Origin: Paractinoplanes durhamensis
GTDB lineage: Bacteria > Actinomycetota > Actinomycetes > Mycobacteriales > Micromonosporaceae
Direction of reading: 5' to 3'
DNA length: 64,000 nucleotides
NCBI RefSeq assembly: GCF_016862175.1
Contig: NZ_BOML01000005.1
Coordinates: forward strand, 1 to 64,000
Below are positions 37,259-45,325 of the stretch, piece by piece. The notes below the pieces were generated by a model. That model was not told where the DNA came from and searched no databases. It worked only from the letters and a program-made list of their open reading frames with translations. Each line of letters begins with the position of its first letter. The first letter of the stretch is position 1. The translations under genes and the position numbers were made by a program.

Positions 37259-38149
37259 CTAATTGGCGGCCAGCGCGTCGATCTCGCTGCGGCTCGGCAA
37301 CGCGTTAGAGGCGCCCAATTTGCGTACGCATGCCGCGCCGGCCGCGTTGGCCCAGCGCACCGCGTCCATCAGGTCGCGGCCCTCGCCCCAGGCCACCGCG
37401 AGCGCGCCGGTGAACGCATCCCCGGCGGCCGTGGTGTCGGTGGCCTCCACCCGGAAGGCGGGCACGGTCTCGTCGCGGCCGTCCCGCTCGGCGTAGCGGG
37501 CACCCGCGCCACCCAGGGTGAGCACCACCCGCGGCACCAGGGCCAGCAGGCCGGCCATGTCCGGCCGGGCGGAGCCGGTGATCGTCTGGGCCTCGAGCTC
37601 GTTGACCACCAGCAGGTCGACCTCGGACAGCAGCTCCGGCGGCAGCTCGCGGGCCGGGGCGGCGTTCAGGACCGTGCGGGTGCCGCCGGCCCGGGCCGCC
37701 CGGCAGGCCGCGATGACCGTGTCGACCGGGATCTCCAGCTGGCAGAGCAGCACGTCGCTGCCCGCGATCACCTTCGCCTCGGTCTCGGTGAGGTCGGTGA
37801 ACGAGCTGTTCGCGCCGGGCGAGACCAGGATCGAGTTTTCCCCGGCCCGGTCCACCATGATCACCGCGACGCCGGAGGCGCCGTAGCTGGTGCGCACGTG
37901 CCCGACATCCACGCCGGCCGCGTTGAGCCGGGCGTTGAGGGTCACCCCGAACGCGTCCGAGCCGATCGCGCCGAGGAACACGGCGTGCCCGCCGGCCCGG
38001 GCCGCGGCGGTCGCCTGGTTGGCGCCCTTGCCGCCGGGCATCATCACGAAGTCGTCGCCGAGCACCGTCTCGCCCGGCAGCGGCAGGCGCTCGGCCAGCC
38101 CGACCAGGTCCATGTTGGCGCTGCCCGCCACCACGATCCGCGGTGCCAT
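37259..38149 (-). CDS. rbsK: ribokinase (PfkB family)
   Basis: 296 residues. The N-terminal VAGSANMDLV, the PfkB signature GGKGANQA (about 41), NAAPA, and the C-terminal anion hole DTTAAGDAFTGAL with the catalytic Asp (about 246) define a ribokinase-like sugar kinase that phosphorylates ribose to ribose 5-phosphate. The ATG at 38149 is chosen because GAGGG precedes it; an upstream ATG adds a basic stretch. No ribose transporter is adjacent, so specificity is by resemblance. Confidence 0.85.
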   Translation of the reverse strand: MAPRIVVAGSANMDLVGLAERLPLPGETVLGDDFVMMPGGKGANQATAAARAGGHAVFLGAIGSDAFGVTLNARLNAAGVDVGHVRTSYGASGVAVIMVDRAGENSILVSPGANSSFTDLTETEAKVIAGSDVLLCQLEIPVDTVIAACRAARAGGTRTVLNAAPARELPPELLSEVDLLVVNELEAQTITGSARPDMAGLLALVPRVVLTLGGAGARYAERDGRDETVPAFRVEATDTTAAGDAFTGALAVAWGEGRDLMDAVRWANAAGAACVRKLGASNALPSRSEIDALAAN

Positions 38150-38239
38150 CTCAGGCCCTCTCTTCCTCAGGCATGCCCTTCTGGCCCTCGCCGGCGAGGC
38201 CGTCCGCAACTGCGGCTGAGTGCCGCTCGGTGCAGGCGG

Positions 38240-39055
38240 TCATGCCGCACGGGCGGTGAAGCGGTCGCCGAAGCGGTCGACGGTCAACGGCACGCCGAAG
38301 GTCTTGGACAGGTTGTCGGCGGTCATCACCTCGCCGAGCGGACCGGCGGCGGTGATCGTGCCCTCGCGCAGCAGCATCGCGTGGGTGAAGCCGGGCGGGA
38401 TTTCCTCGACATGGTGGGTGACCAGCACCATGGCCGGCGAATCCGGGTCGAGGGCCAGCTCGGTGAGCCGGGCGATCAGATCCTCCCGGCCGCCCAGGTC
38501 GAGGCCGGCCGACGGCTCGTCGAGCAGCATCAGCTCGGGGTCGGTCATCAGCGCGCGGGCGATCAGGGTGCGCTTGCGCTCACCCTCGGACAGCGTGCCG
38601 AACTCGCGGTCGACCAGCGAACCCATGCCGAGCTGGCCGAGCAGCTGGCGGGCGCGGCCCTCGTCCTGCGGGTCGTACGTCTCCCGCCAGCGGCCGACCA
38701 CCGACCAGGCGGCGGTGACGACCACGTCGAGGACCCGCTCGTCGGGCGGCACCCGCTCGCCGAACTGGCCGGTGGACAGCCCGATCCGCATCCGCAGCTC
38801 GTTCACGTCGGTGCGGCCGAGCCGCTCGCCCAGCACGTATGCCACGCCGCGGGACGGGTGCACCCGGCCGGACGCCAGGTTGAGCAGCGTCGTCTTGCCG
38901 GCGCCGTTCGGGCCCAGGATCACCCAGCGCTCGTCCAGCTCCACCTGCCAGGACAATCCCCGGACCAGGAAGTTGCCATTACGGATGACACTGACCCGGT
39001 CGAACGCGATAACGGTGTCGTCGTGAGGCGGGATACGCACGGCAGGTTCGAGCAC
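38240..39055 (-). CDS. orphan ABC transporter ATP-binding protein
   Basis: 271 residues with a single nucleotide-binding domain: Walker A GPNGAGKTT, signature LSEGERKRT, Walker B LMLLDEPSAGLDLGG and switch His in VLVTHHVEE. The pattern EIPPGFTHAMLLREG near the end is typical of the ModF/YlmA-like single ABC proteins, for which no permease is usually encoded alongside. The function is unknown. The start GTG at 39055 has AAGGA upstream. Confidence 0.85.
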   Translation of the reverse strand: MLEPAVRIPPHDDTVIAFDRVSVIRNGNFLVRGLSWQVELDERWVILGPNGAGKTTLLNLASGRVHPSRGVAYVLGERLGRTDVNELRMRIGLSTGQFGERVPPDERVLDVVVTAAWSVVGRWRETYDPQDEGRARQLLGQLGMGSLVDREFGTLSEGERKRTLIARALMTDPELMLLDEPSAGLDLGGREDLIARLTELALDPDSPAMVLVTHHVEEIPPGFTHAMLLREGTITAAGPLGEVMTADNLSKTFGVPLTVDRFGDRFTARAA

Positions 39056-39091
39056 GTGTTCATCCTTCCACGCCCGCCCACCCCGCCGGGC

Positions 39092-40282
39092 TCACCCCGT
39101 CGTCGACCCGAAGACCTCGTCCCGTACGGCGTCCAGGGCGGTGTGCAGGGCACCGTGCAGAACCGGCTCCTCGGCCACCTCGGTGATCACCACCTTCGGC
39201 GTGACCAGGGTGATCGCCGCCACCTCGCGCTCGACCCGCTCGGCCAGCGCCGCGCCGCCCGCCTGGCTGACCTCGCCGGCCAGCACGACCAGCGGCGGGT
39301 CGAGGACCACGCAGGTGGCGGCCACGCCGAGGGCCAGCTTCTCGGCCAGCTCGTCGAGGACCTGTTCGCCGGCCTCGCCCGCCTCCACCGCGGCGCGGAT
39401 CACGTCGGACGCCTCGTTGCCGCGGAAGCCGTACTTCTTGCCGATCGCCCGGACCGCGTCGGCACCGGCGATGCTCTGGAACGCGCCGCGCACGCCGCCC
39501 TTCTGCGCCCGCTTCGACTGGTGCCGGGGCACCTCGGCGCCGGCCACCGGCAGGTAGCCGATCTCGCCGGCCGCGCCGGTCGAGCCCTGGTGCAGCCGCC
39601 CGTCGATGACGCTGGCCAGGCCGACGCCGCGGCCGATCCAGATCAGCACGAAGTCCCGCATGCCCTTGGCGGCACCGGTGCTCTGCTCGGCCACCGCGGC
39701 CAGGTTGACGTCGTTGCCGAAGACGACCGGCGTGCTCAGGTCGCGGCGCAGGTCGTCGAGGAGCCCGCGGTGCCAGCGGGGCAGGTCCCAGGCGAACGAG
39801 ATCTCGCCGCTCTCCGGGTCGACCAGGCCGGGGGTGCCGAGCACGACCCGGCGGACCGAGCTCATGTCGGTGCCGGCCTCGGTGGCGGCCTGCACGACCG
39901 CGTTGTGCACCACGCCGACCGGGTCGTCGGTGTCCTTGGTGGACTGCTCGACCCGGCTCACGATGGCGCCGGTGATGTCGGCGCAGGCGGCCACGACCCG
40001 CTCCGGGCCGACGTCGACACCGATCACGTGGGCACTACCGGGAGTGACGGCGTAGAGCTGAGCGTTCGGGCCGCGACCACCGGCCTGCTCGCCGACCCGG
40101 CGCACCAGGCCCCGCTGCTCGAGCCGCTCCACCAACTGCGAAGCGGTGACCTTGCTCAGTCCGGTCATCTCGCCGAGCTGCGCGCGGGTCAACGGGCCCC
40201 GGTCGAGCAGCAGTTCCAGCGCCGCGCGGTCGTTGAGTGCGCGCAGCAGCCGGGGCGTGCCCGGAAGGCGGGTAGCGGCCAT
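39092..40282 (-). CDS. ROK-family transcriptional regulator
   Basis: 396 residues: a winged helix-turn-helix (about 15-70, TRAQLGEMTGLSKVTASQLVERLEQRGLV) joined to a sugar-kinase-like ROK domain (VIGVDVGPERV at about 88, GAAGEIGYLP at about 236). The zinc-binding CxCGxxGC motif of NagC and Mlc is absent. It is divergent from a GH3 hexosaminidase and may control it in response to an amino sugar, as NagC does. The ATG has GGGGA eight bases upstream. Confidence 0.9.
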   Translation of the reverse strand: MAATRLPGTPRLLRALNDRAALELLLDRGPLTRAQLGEMTGLSKVTASQLVERLEQRGLVRRVGEQAGGRGPNAQLYAVTPGSAHVIGVDVGPERVVAACADITGAIVSRVEQSTKDTDDPVGVVHNAVVQAATEAGTDMSSVRRVVLGTPGLVDPESGEISFAWDLPRWHRGLLDDLRRDLSTPVVFGNDVNLAAVAEQSTGAAKGMRDFVLIWIGRGVGLASVIDGRLHQGSTGAAGEIGYLPVAGAEVPRHQSKRAQKGGVRGAFQSIAGADAVRAIGKKYGFRGNEASDVIRAAVEAGEAGEQVLDELAEKLALGVAATCVVLDPPLVVLAGEVSQAGGAALAERVEREVAAITLVTPKVVITEVAEEPVLHGALHTALDAVRDEVFGSTTG

Positions 40283-40306
40283 GACTACGTCCCCTACTGA
40301 TCAAGG

Positions 40307-40312
40307 ATTATT
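40307..40312 (-). promoter_or_regulatory. -10-like element of the ROK gene
   Basis: AATAAT on the minus strand lies about 24 bases before the ROK ATG in a locally A/T-rich patch (40300-40320), unusual in this window. No -35 is clear. Confidence 0.35.
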
Positions 40313-40457
40313 TTCTGTTGGACTGCCGAGCCCCCGATGTCGTAGCCGCAGCGTAACGGTCAGCACCGTCGCCGTCCGCAGTGCACGTCATCGACTCGGA
40401 GCGATCATGGCAGCTCGCGGGGCCGATCAGCCAGCCTTGCGTCGTCGGAAGGACAGC

Positions 40458-41978
40458 ATGGTCATCGATCAGGAGCTACGCCGGCTCGCTCTCGGCACCC
40501 TTCTGGCCGCGTTTCCGGGGCCGGCCGCGCCGCCGTGGGCCCGATCGCTGCTCGCCGACGGCCTGGCCGGGTTCACCCTGTTCGGCGGCAACGTCGACGC
40601 GCCGGAACAGCTCGCGGCGCTGACCGCGGACCTGCGCGCGGTGCGGGCCGACGTGGTGGTCGCGCTCGACGAGGAGGGCGGCGACGTCACCCGCCTCGCC
40701 CACCGGACCGGCAGCCCCTATCCGGGGAACGCGGCGCTCGGCGCGGTCGACGATCCCGATCTCACCCGGGCGGTGTACGCGGCGATCGGCGCGGATCTGG
40801 TCGCGGCCGGGGTCACCCTCGATCTGGCCCCGGTGGTCGACGTGAACACCGCCGACGACAACCCGATCATCGGAACCCGGTCGTTCGGGGCGTCGACGGC
40901 GCTGGTGGCGCGGCACGCGGCGGCGGCCGTGACCGGCCTCCAGGAGGCCGGGGTCTCGGCCTGCGCGAAGCACTTCCCGGGGCACGGCGCGACCGTCACC
41001 GACTCGCATCTCGAGCTGCCCACCGTGGACGTGCCGCTGTCGGTGCTGCGGGAACGGGACCTGCCGCCGTTCGCGGCCACGGTCGCCGCCGGGGCCCACG
41101 CGGTGATGACGGCGCACATCCGGGTGCCCGCGCTGACCGGGAACGATCCGGCCACCTTCAGCCGGGGAGCGCTCGCACTGCTGCGCGATCTCGGCTTCGA
41201 GGGAGTCATCGTCACCGACGCTCTGGACATGGCGGGGGCCGGCGAGATCACGCAAGCCGCGGTGCGCTCCCTGGCCGCGGGCGCTGACCTGCTCTGCCTC
41301 GGCGCCCGGGTGAACGGCGAGCTCGTCGAAACCATCGCGGCCGAGATCGTTCTTGCGGTCCGGGACGGGCGACTCGCGCTTTCGCGCTTGGCGAGAGCGT
41401 TTTCCCGTACGGCCGGAATGGCGTCCCGCGCCGTGGCGCCCGGCAGCCCGCGCGACCCCGACGAAGGCTTGGGAATCGGCGCCGCCAGGCGTGCCCTCCG
41501 GGTCGAGGGAAATCCGGCCGATCTCGCATCACCGCTGGTGATACAGCTGGTCACCACGCCTTCGATCGCCGCGGGACGAGTGCCGTGGGGCCTGGCACCG
41601 TTCCTGCCCGCGTCTCCCCCGCCCGCATCTCCCCCGCTCGCATCTCCCCCGCTCGCATCTCCCCCGCTCGCGTCTCCCCCGCCCGCATCTCCCCCGCCGA
41701 CGGCCGAGCAGATCGAGGTGGTCGCGGCCTCAGCCGGCGCGGCGGAGCTGGTAGCTCGGGCCGGCGGACGGCCGATCGTGGTGGTCGGACGCCGTGTGCA
41801 CCGGCTCGCGGTGGAGCGGGCGCTGATCGAGGCCCTCGCCGCGGCCGTTCCGGTCGGAGTGGTCGAGATGGGTTGGCCCTCGTCGTGGCGGCCGGCGGGC
41901 GTCCGGGCCTTCGTCACCACCTACGGCGCGAGCCGGGCGAGTGCACGGGTCGCCGCCGAGGTTCTCGGCCTCATCTGA
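40458..41978 (+). CDS. GH3 beta-N-acetylhexosaminidase (NagZ-like) with Pro-rich linker
   Basis: 506 residues. The GH3 barrel has the NagZ signature KHFPGHG beginning at Lys171, the catalytic-loop His184 in DSH and the nucleophile Asp254 in VTDALDM. It would remove GlcNAc from wall fragments or chitin-like sugars. A Pro/Ala/Ser linker (about 384-413), encoded by six 15-bp repeats, leads to a ~90-residue C-terminal part that resembles a degenerate GH3 second domain. There is no signal peptide. The ATG has GGAAGGAC upstream. It is divergent from the ROK regulator. Confidence 0.88.
   Translation: MVIDQELRRLALGTLLAAFPGPAAPPWARSLLADGLAGFTLFGGNVDAPEQLAALTADLRAVRADVVVALDEEGGDVTRLAHRTGSPYPGNAALGAVDDPDLTRAVYAAIGADLVAAGVTLDLAPVVDVNTADDNPIIGTRSFGASTALVARHAAAAVTGLQEAGVSACAKHFPGHGATVTDSHLELPTVDVPLSVLRERDLPPFAATVAAGAHAVMTAHIRVPALTGNDPATFSRGALALLRDLGFEGVIVTDALDMAGAGEITQAAVRSLAAGADLLCLGARVNGELVETIAAEIVLAVRDGRLALSRLARAFSRTAGMASRAVAPGSPRDPDEGLGIGAARRALRVEGNPADLASPLVIQLVTTPSIAAGRVPWGLAPFLPASPPPASPPLASPPLASPPLASPPPASPPPTAEQIEVVAASAGAAELVARAGGRPIVVVGRRVHRLAVERALIEALAAAVPVGVVEMGWPSSWRPAGVRAFVTTYGASRASARVAAEVLGLI
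41606..41695. repeat. 15-bp in-frame minisatellite in the GH3 gene
   Basis: Six 15-bp units of the type gctcgcatctccccc fill this span without gaps and encode Pro/Leu-Ala-Ser-Pro-Pro. Unit length is a multiple of three, so copy changes keep the frame. Confidence 0.93.
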
Positions 41979-41995
41979 CTCGCTCGTCACATCTC

Positions 41996-42050
41996 TTGAA
42001 CGCGTTCAACTATGGGCCGTACTCTGAGCCCGTAAGTTGAACACGTTCGA
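41996..42050 (+). promoter_or_regulatory. TetR-type double operator and promoter
   Basis: TTGAACGCGTTCAA (41996-42009) is a perfect 14-bp palindrome. A second copy with one changed arm base, TTGAACACGTTCGA, lies at 42037-42050, 41 bp away or about four helical turns. TTGAAC (41996-42001), 18 bp and TACTCT (42020-42025) make a plausible -35/-10, so one site covers the -35 and the other lies just after the start of transcription. The TetR gene in the same operon is the obvious ligand. Confidence 0.8.
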
Positions 42051-42063
42051 GAAAGGCGGTCCG

Positions 42064-42477
42064 ATGGACCCGAAGGTCTGGATGTACCTCGTCTACCTGC
42101 TGGTCAGCGTGGGGCTGACCGTCTGGGTGGCGACCACGCTGTCCCGCAACGGGCTGGTCTTCCTCGCCGACGTCTTCGCCGACGAGAAGCTCGCCAAGGC
42201 CGTCAACCAGCTCCTGGTGATGGGTTTCTACCTGCTCAACCTCGGCTACGTGACGTTCGCGATGCGGTCCGGCGCGCAGGTCACCGACGCCAGCGAGGCC
42301 CTGGAAACGCTCTCCACCAAGATCGGCCTGGTCCTGCTGGTGCTCGGCATCCTGCACTTCTGCAACGTCTTCTTCCTCGGCCGCTACCGCCGCGGCCGGC
42401 TGCGCCAGCTGCACCCGCAGCCCCAGCCGCCGCTGCCGCCGACCGGCCGGCTGCCGATCCACCCGGTCCGGGCATGA
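42064..42477 (+). CDS. small integral membrane protein, unknown function
   Basis: 137 residues with three hydrophobic helices (about 6-28, 52-70, 88-108) and a basic, Pro-rich tail. I do not recognise the family; FADEKLAKAVNQLLVMGFYLLNLGYV is the most distinctive part. The ATG at 42064 follows GAAAGG. Its end overlaps the DCC gene by ATGA. As the first gene behind a TetR double operator it may be the main regulated product, perhaps a transporter component or membrane modifier. Confidence 0.75.
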   Translation: MDPKVWMYLVYLLVSVGLTVWVATTLSRNGLVFLADVFADEKLAKAVNQLLVMGFYLLNLGYVTFAMRSGAQVTDASEALETLSTKIGLVLLVLGILHFCNVFFLGRYRRGRLRQLHPQPQPPLPPTGRLPIHPVRA

Positions 42478-43193
42478 CCACCGGCCCACTCTCCGACCCG
42501 GCCGGTCACGGGGCCGGCCGGGTCGGTTCCTTCACCGTCCTCTTCGACGAGGGCTGCCCGATCTGCCGCACCGCCCGCCGCTGGCTGGCCGGCCGTCCCC
42601 AGTTGGTGCCGCTGACCTTCGTCCCCGCCGGTTCACCCGAGGCGCGAGAGCGCTTTCCGACCCTCGACCACGAGGCCACGCTGCGCGATCTCACCGTGGT
42701 CGCCGACGACGGCGCTTATTACATGGGCGACGCCGGTTGGCTCGCTTGCCTGTGGGCCCTGGACGGCTACCGAGCCACCGCCGAACGCTTCTCTTCCCCG
42801 CGACTCCTGCCGGCCGCCCGCCGTTTCATCGCAGCCGCCTCCGCAGTCCGCGACCAGACCCGCTCCCCAGGACCGAACCGAGCAATCCCCGCGACCTACG
42901 CCCCTGGGCCGCACCAAGCAGTCCCGTCGGCCTACTCCCCAGGCCCGTGGGGATCGGCCCCTGCGACCTACTCCCCAGAGCCGGACCAAACAGGCCCGGC
43001 GACCCACGCCCCAGGACCGCGGGGAGCAGCCCCCGCGGCCCAGTCCCCAGAGCCGGACCAAACGGATCCGGCGGTCTACTTCCCGGGGCCGGACCGAGAC
43101 GCCCCGGCGACCTGTGAACAGACCCGCTCCCCAAGGCCGGACCGGGCCGGCCCGGCGGACTACGGTGACCAATGTGACGACCGCTGCCGCTGA
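42474..43193 (+). CDS. DCC-family thiol-disulfide oxidoreductase-like protein with repeat tail
   Basis: 239 residues. The N-terminal ~130 residues are a DUF393/DCC domain with the FDEGCPICRTARRWL motif, a thioredoxin-like CxxC. The rest is a 12-residue repeat, [Y/H/Q]-x-Pro-x-Pro followed by four variable residues and Pro-Ala, coded by 36-bp units, ending with two cysteines (QCDDRC). The function of DCC proteins is not established; the CxxC predicts redox chemistry. It is coupled to both neighbours by short overlaps. Confidence 0.82.
   Translation: MTTGPLSDPAGHGAGRVGSFTVLFDEGCPICRTARRWLAGRPQLVPLTFVPAGSPEARERFPTLDHEATLRDLTVVADDGAYYMGDAGWLACLWALDGYRATAERFSSPRLLPAARRFIAAASAVRDQTRSPGPNRAIPATYAPGPHQAVPSAYSPGPWGSAPATYSPEPDQTGPATHAPGPRGAAPAAQSPEPDQTDPAVYFPGPDRDAPATCEQTRSPRPDRAGPADYGDQCDDRCR
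42861..43160. repeat. 36-bp in-frame minisatellite in the DCC gene
   Basis: Seven consecutive 36-bp units (42861-43112) and, after a 12-bp insert, an eighth (43125-43160). They encode 12-residue repeats such as YSPEPDQTGPAT. Units differ by point changes, so the array is not brand new. Confidence 0.9.
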
Positions 43194-43878
43194 ACCCGGC
43201 TCCCCCGGTCCCGTGCGGCGGGCCCGGGGCGAGCAGACCCGGCAGCTGATCCTCGAGACGGCACTGCGGTTGTTCCGCGAGCGGGGATATGCGGAGACGA
43301 CCATGCGGGTGATCGCCAAGGAGGCCGGGGTAGCGGTCGGCAACGCCTACTACTACTTCGACTCCAAGGAACACCTGATCCAGGGGTTCTACGACCGCAA
43401 CCAGAACGAACACCGACTGGCGACAACGGCTCTCCTCGCCGACGAAAAGGACTTCGCGGCCCGGTTGCGCGGCGTGATGCACGCCGGCATCGACGTGAAC
43501 GAGCCGTACCACTCGTTCGCCGCCACCTTCTTCAAGACGGCCGCCGAGCCGTCCTCCCCGCTGAGCCCTTTTTCGAGAGAGTCGTCCCCGGCCCGGGACG
43601 CGTCGATCGCCATCTTCCGGGACGTGCTCGAGGGCTCGACCGCCAAGCTCGACCCCGAGCTGCGCAAGGAGCTGCCGGAGCTGCTGTGGCTGGGTTGGAT
43701 GGGCGTGATCCTGTTCTGGGTCTACGACAAATCTCCTGGCCAACGCCGAACCCGCCGCCTGATCGACGGCGCCGTGCCCCTGATCGACCGCTTGGTGAGC
43801 CTGTCCCGCCTGCGCGTCCTACGCCCCGCCCTACGCCAGATCCTGACCCTGATCGACTCCGTCCGCAGAGACGATTGA
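43174..43878 (+). CDS. TetR-family transcriptional regulator
   Basis: 234 residues. The DNA-binding domain (about 15-65) reads TRQLILETALRLFRERGY, then TTMRVIAKEAGVAVGNAYYYFDSKEHL, a canonical TetR helix-turn-helix. The large C-terminal domain is a ligand pocket with no identified ligand. The GTG start lies inside the end of the DCC gene (20-bp overlap); another GTG three codons upstream is possible. It probably represses its own operon through the palindromes at 41996-42050. Confidence 0.92.
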   Translation: MTTAAAEPGSPGPVRRARGEQTRQLILETALRLFRERGYAETTMRVIAKEAGVAVGNAYYYFDSKEHLIQGFYDRNQNEHRLATTALLADEKDFAARLRGVMHAGIDVNEPYHSFAATFFKTAAEPSSPLSPFSRESSPARDASIAIFRDVLEGSTAKLDPELRKELPELLWLGWMGVILFWVYDKSPGQRRTRRLIDGAVPLIDRLVSLSRLRVLRPALRQILTLIDSVRRDD

Positions 43879-44191
43879 TCACCGCGGGTAGCACTAGCCC
43901 GCCATCACCCTGCGTAATCACAAGTCAGTTTAAAGGCCCTGGTGTCCGGTAATTTCCGGATCTGTCGCCCAGATCGGCTTAGCCGAACGGCCAATTCGGG
44001 TACGGAACGCTTCCAAACGCACCAAGCCGGCACGTAGCGTGATGTTCGCAGGTGGATCTGGGGACGTCGCGAGGACTCGAGCTAACGGGACCAGCCCGAG
44101 CACTGGCGACAGAAACGGTGAGCCGGGCGCGGCCAGACTTCGGGAGCAGTCAGCCGCAGCCCGGCTCACGCCGTTCCAGGAGATCCACGCG
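43879..44191. other. 313-bp spacer, no gene seen
   Basis: Between the convergent TetR and mycosin genes. Only short dyads are visible, such as tccggtaatttccgga and cggcttagccg (around 43950-43985), with no strong terminator. Open frames crossing it are antisense to the mycosin gene. Confidence 0.6.
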
Positions 44192-45325
44192 TCAGCCGGA
44201 CCGACGCCGCCGCATCATGAACACCACCACGACCACCCCGATCAGCAGCACAACACCGGCCACGATCAGCGCCGGCACCAGCACACCAACGGGTTCGGGC
44301 AGATCATCGGAGTCGGATGCGGCGGGCGGAGCCGCCTGCGCCGCGTCATCCGACGGAGCGGCCGACGCTCCGGCCGCAGGCAGCGGCGCTACATCCGCCG
44401 TCAGCGCCTTGACGACGTCCAACAACCCATTTCCGTAGGTGTCGTCACGTCCGGCCGGCCCGGCGTCATCAGCGGTAGCGGTGAGCCGATGAACGACCTC
44501 GGCCGCACTCATGTCCGGATATTTGGCCCGCAGCAGCGCCGCCGCCCCGCTGACCATGGCGGTGGCATCGCTGGTACCGCCGCTCACCTCGTAGCCGCGA
44601 TCGAAGATCGACGTGCTCATGATTTGATCGCCGGGAGCCACGAGATCGACGTGCGGTCCGGTGATGGAGATCGACGCGATCTTCCGGTCCTTGCCGTACG
44701 CCCCGACCGCCAGCACCTCGGGGTATCTGCCCGGGTATTGACCGGCCGTGTTGCCGATGGAGTTGTCATTGCCGGCGGCCGCTACCAACACGATGTCGGC
44801 GGCCTGAGCCTTGCGGATCGCGTCATGCACGGTGTCGTCGTCGGCCCCGCCGAACGACATGTTGATCACGCCGGCATGCTGCTTGATCGCGAAGTCGACG
44901 GCTTTGGTCATGAACGAGGACGACTGAAACCCGGTACCGCCGGTGGCGATAGGCAGGATCTTCGCCGCCGGAGCGATGCCGAGCACTCCGGCGCCGGCAC
45001 CGTGTCCACGCCCAGCGATGATGCCGGCCATTCCAGTGCCGTGGCCGTCGGTATCCTCGGTGCCCTCACGACCGGCCAGGTTGCTTTCGGTGGTGTCCAG
45101 GCCCGGAAGCAGTGCGCCGGCGAGGTCGGGATGCTTGGGATCCACACCGGAGTCGATCAGCGCAACGATGACGCCGGCCCCTTTGGTGATCTTGTGGGCT
45201 TCGGCGATCTTCAGATCCGTCAGATACCACTGCTGATCGCGGGTCGAGTCGGCCAAGGCCGGCGCCGCGGTCACCCCCACCATGGTGAGAGCGGCCGCGG
45301 CGCCGAACAGAGCACGTCCGATCAT
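44192..45325 (-). CDS. mycosin-type membrane subtilase (type VII secretion)
   Basis: 377 residues: a signal peptide (MIGRALFGAAAALTM to ALA), a subtilisin domain with the triad Asp in ALIDSGVD, His in DGHGTGMAG and Ser in GGTSDATAM, then an Ala/Ser/Asp-rich linker and a C-terminal membrane helix before RRRR. This is the MycP layout, although shorter than the ~450-residue mycobacterial enzymes. MycP proteins act as scaffold and protease of ESX systems. Its ATG overlaps the preceding gene by ATGA. No ecc genes are nearby. Confidence 0.88.
   Translation of the reverse strand: MIGRALFGAAAALTMVGVTAAPALADSTRDQQWYLTDLKIAEAHKITKGAGVIVALIDSGVDPKHPDLAGALLPGLDTTESNLAGREGTEDTDGHGTGMAGIIAGRGHGAGAGVLGIAPAAKILPIATGGTGFQSSSFMTKAVDFAIKQHAGVINMSFGGADDDTVHDAIRKAQAADIVLVAAAGNDNSIGNTAGQYPGRYPEVLAVGAYGKDRKIASISITGPHVDLVAPGDQIMSTSIFDRGYEVSGGTSDATAMVSGAAALLRAKYPDMSAAEVVHRLTATADDAGPAGRDDTYGNGLLDVVKALTADVAPLPAAGASAAPSDDAAQAAPPAASDSDDLPEPVGVLVPALIVAGVVLLIGVVVVVFMMRRRRSG

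Noticed and set aside
37898..40300. An 800-codon frame antisense to ribokinase, ABC ATPase and ROK genes.
   Set aside because: Composition of a shadow frame and no motifs.
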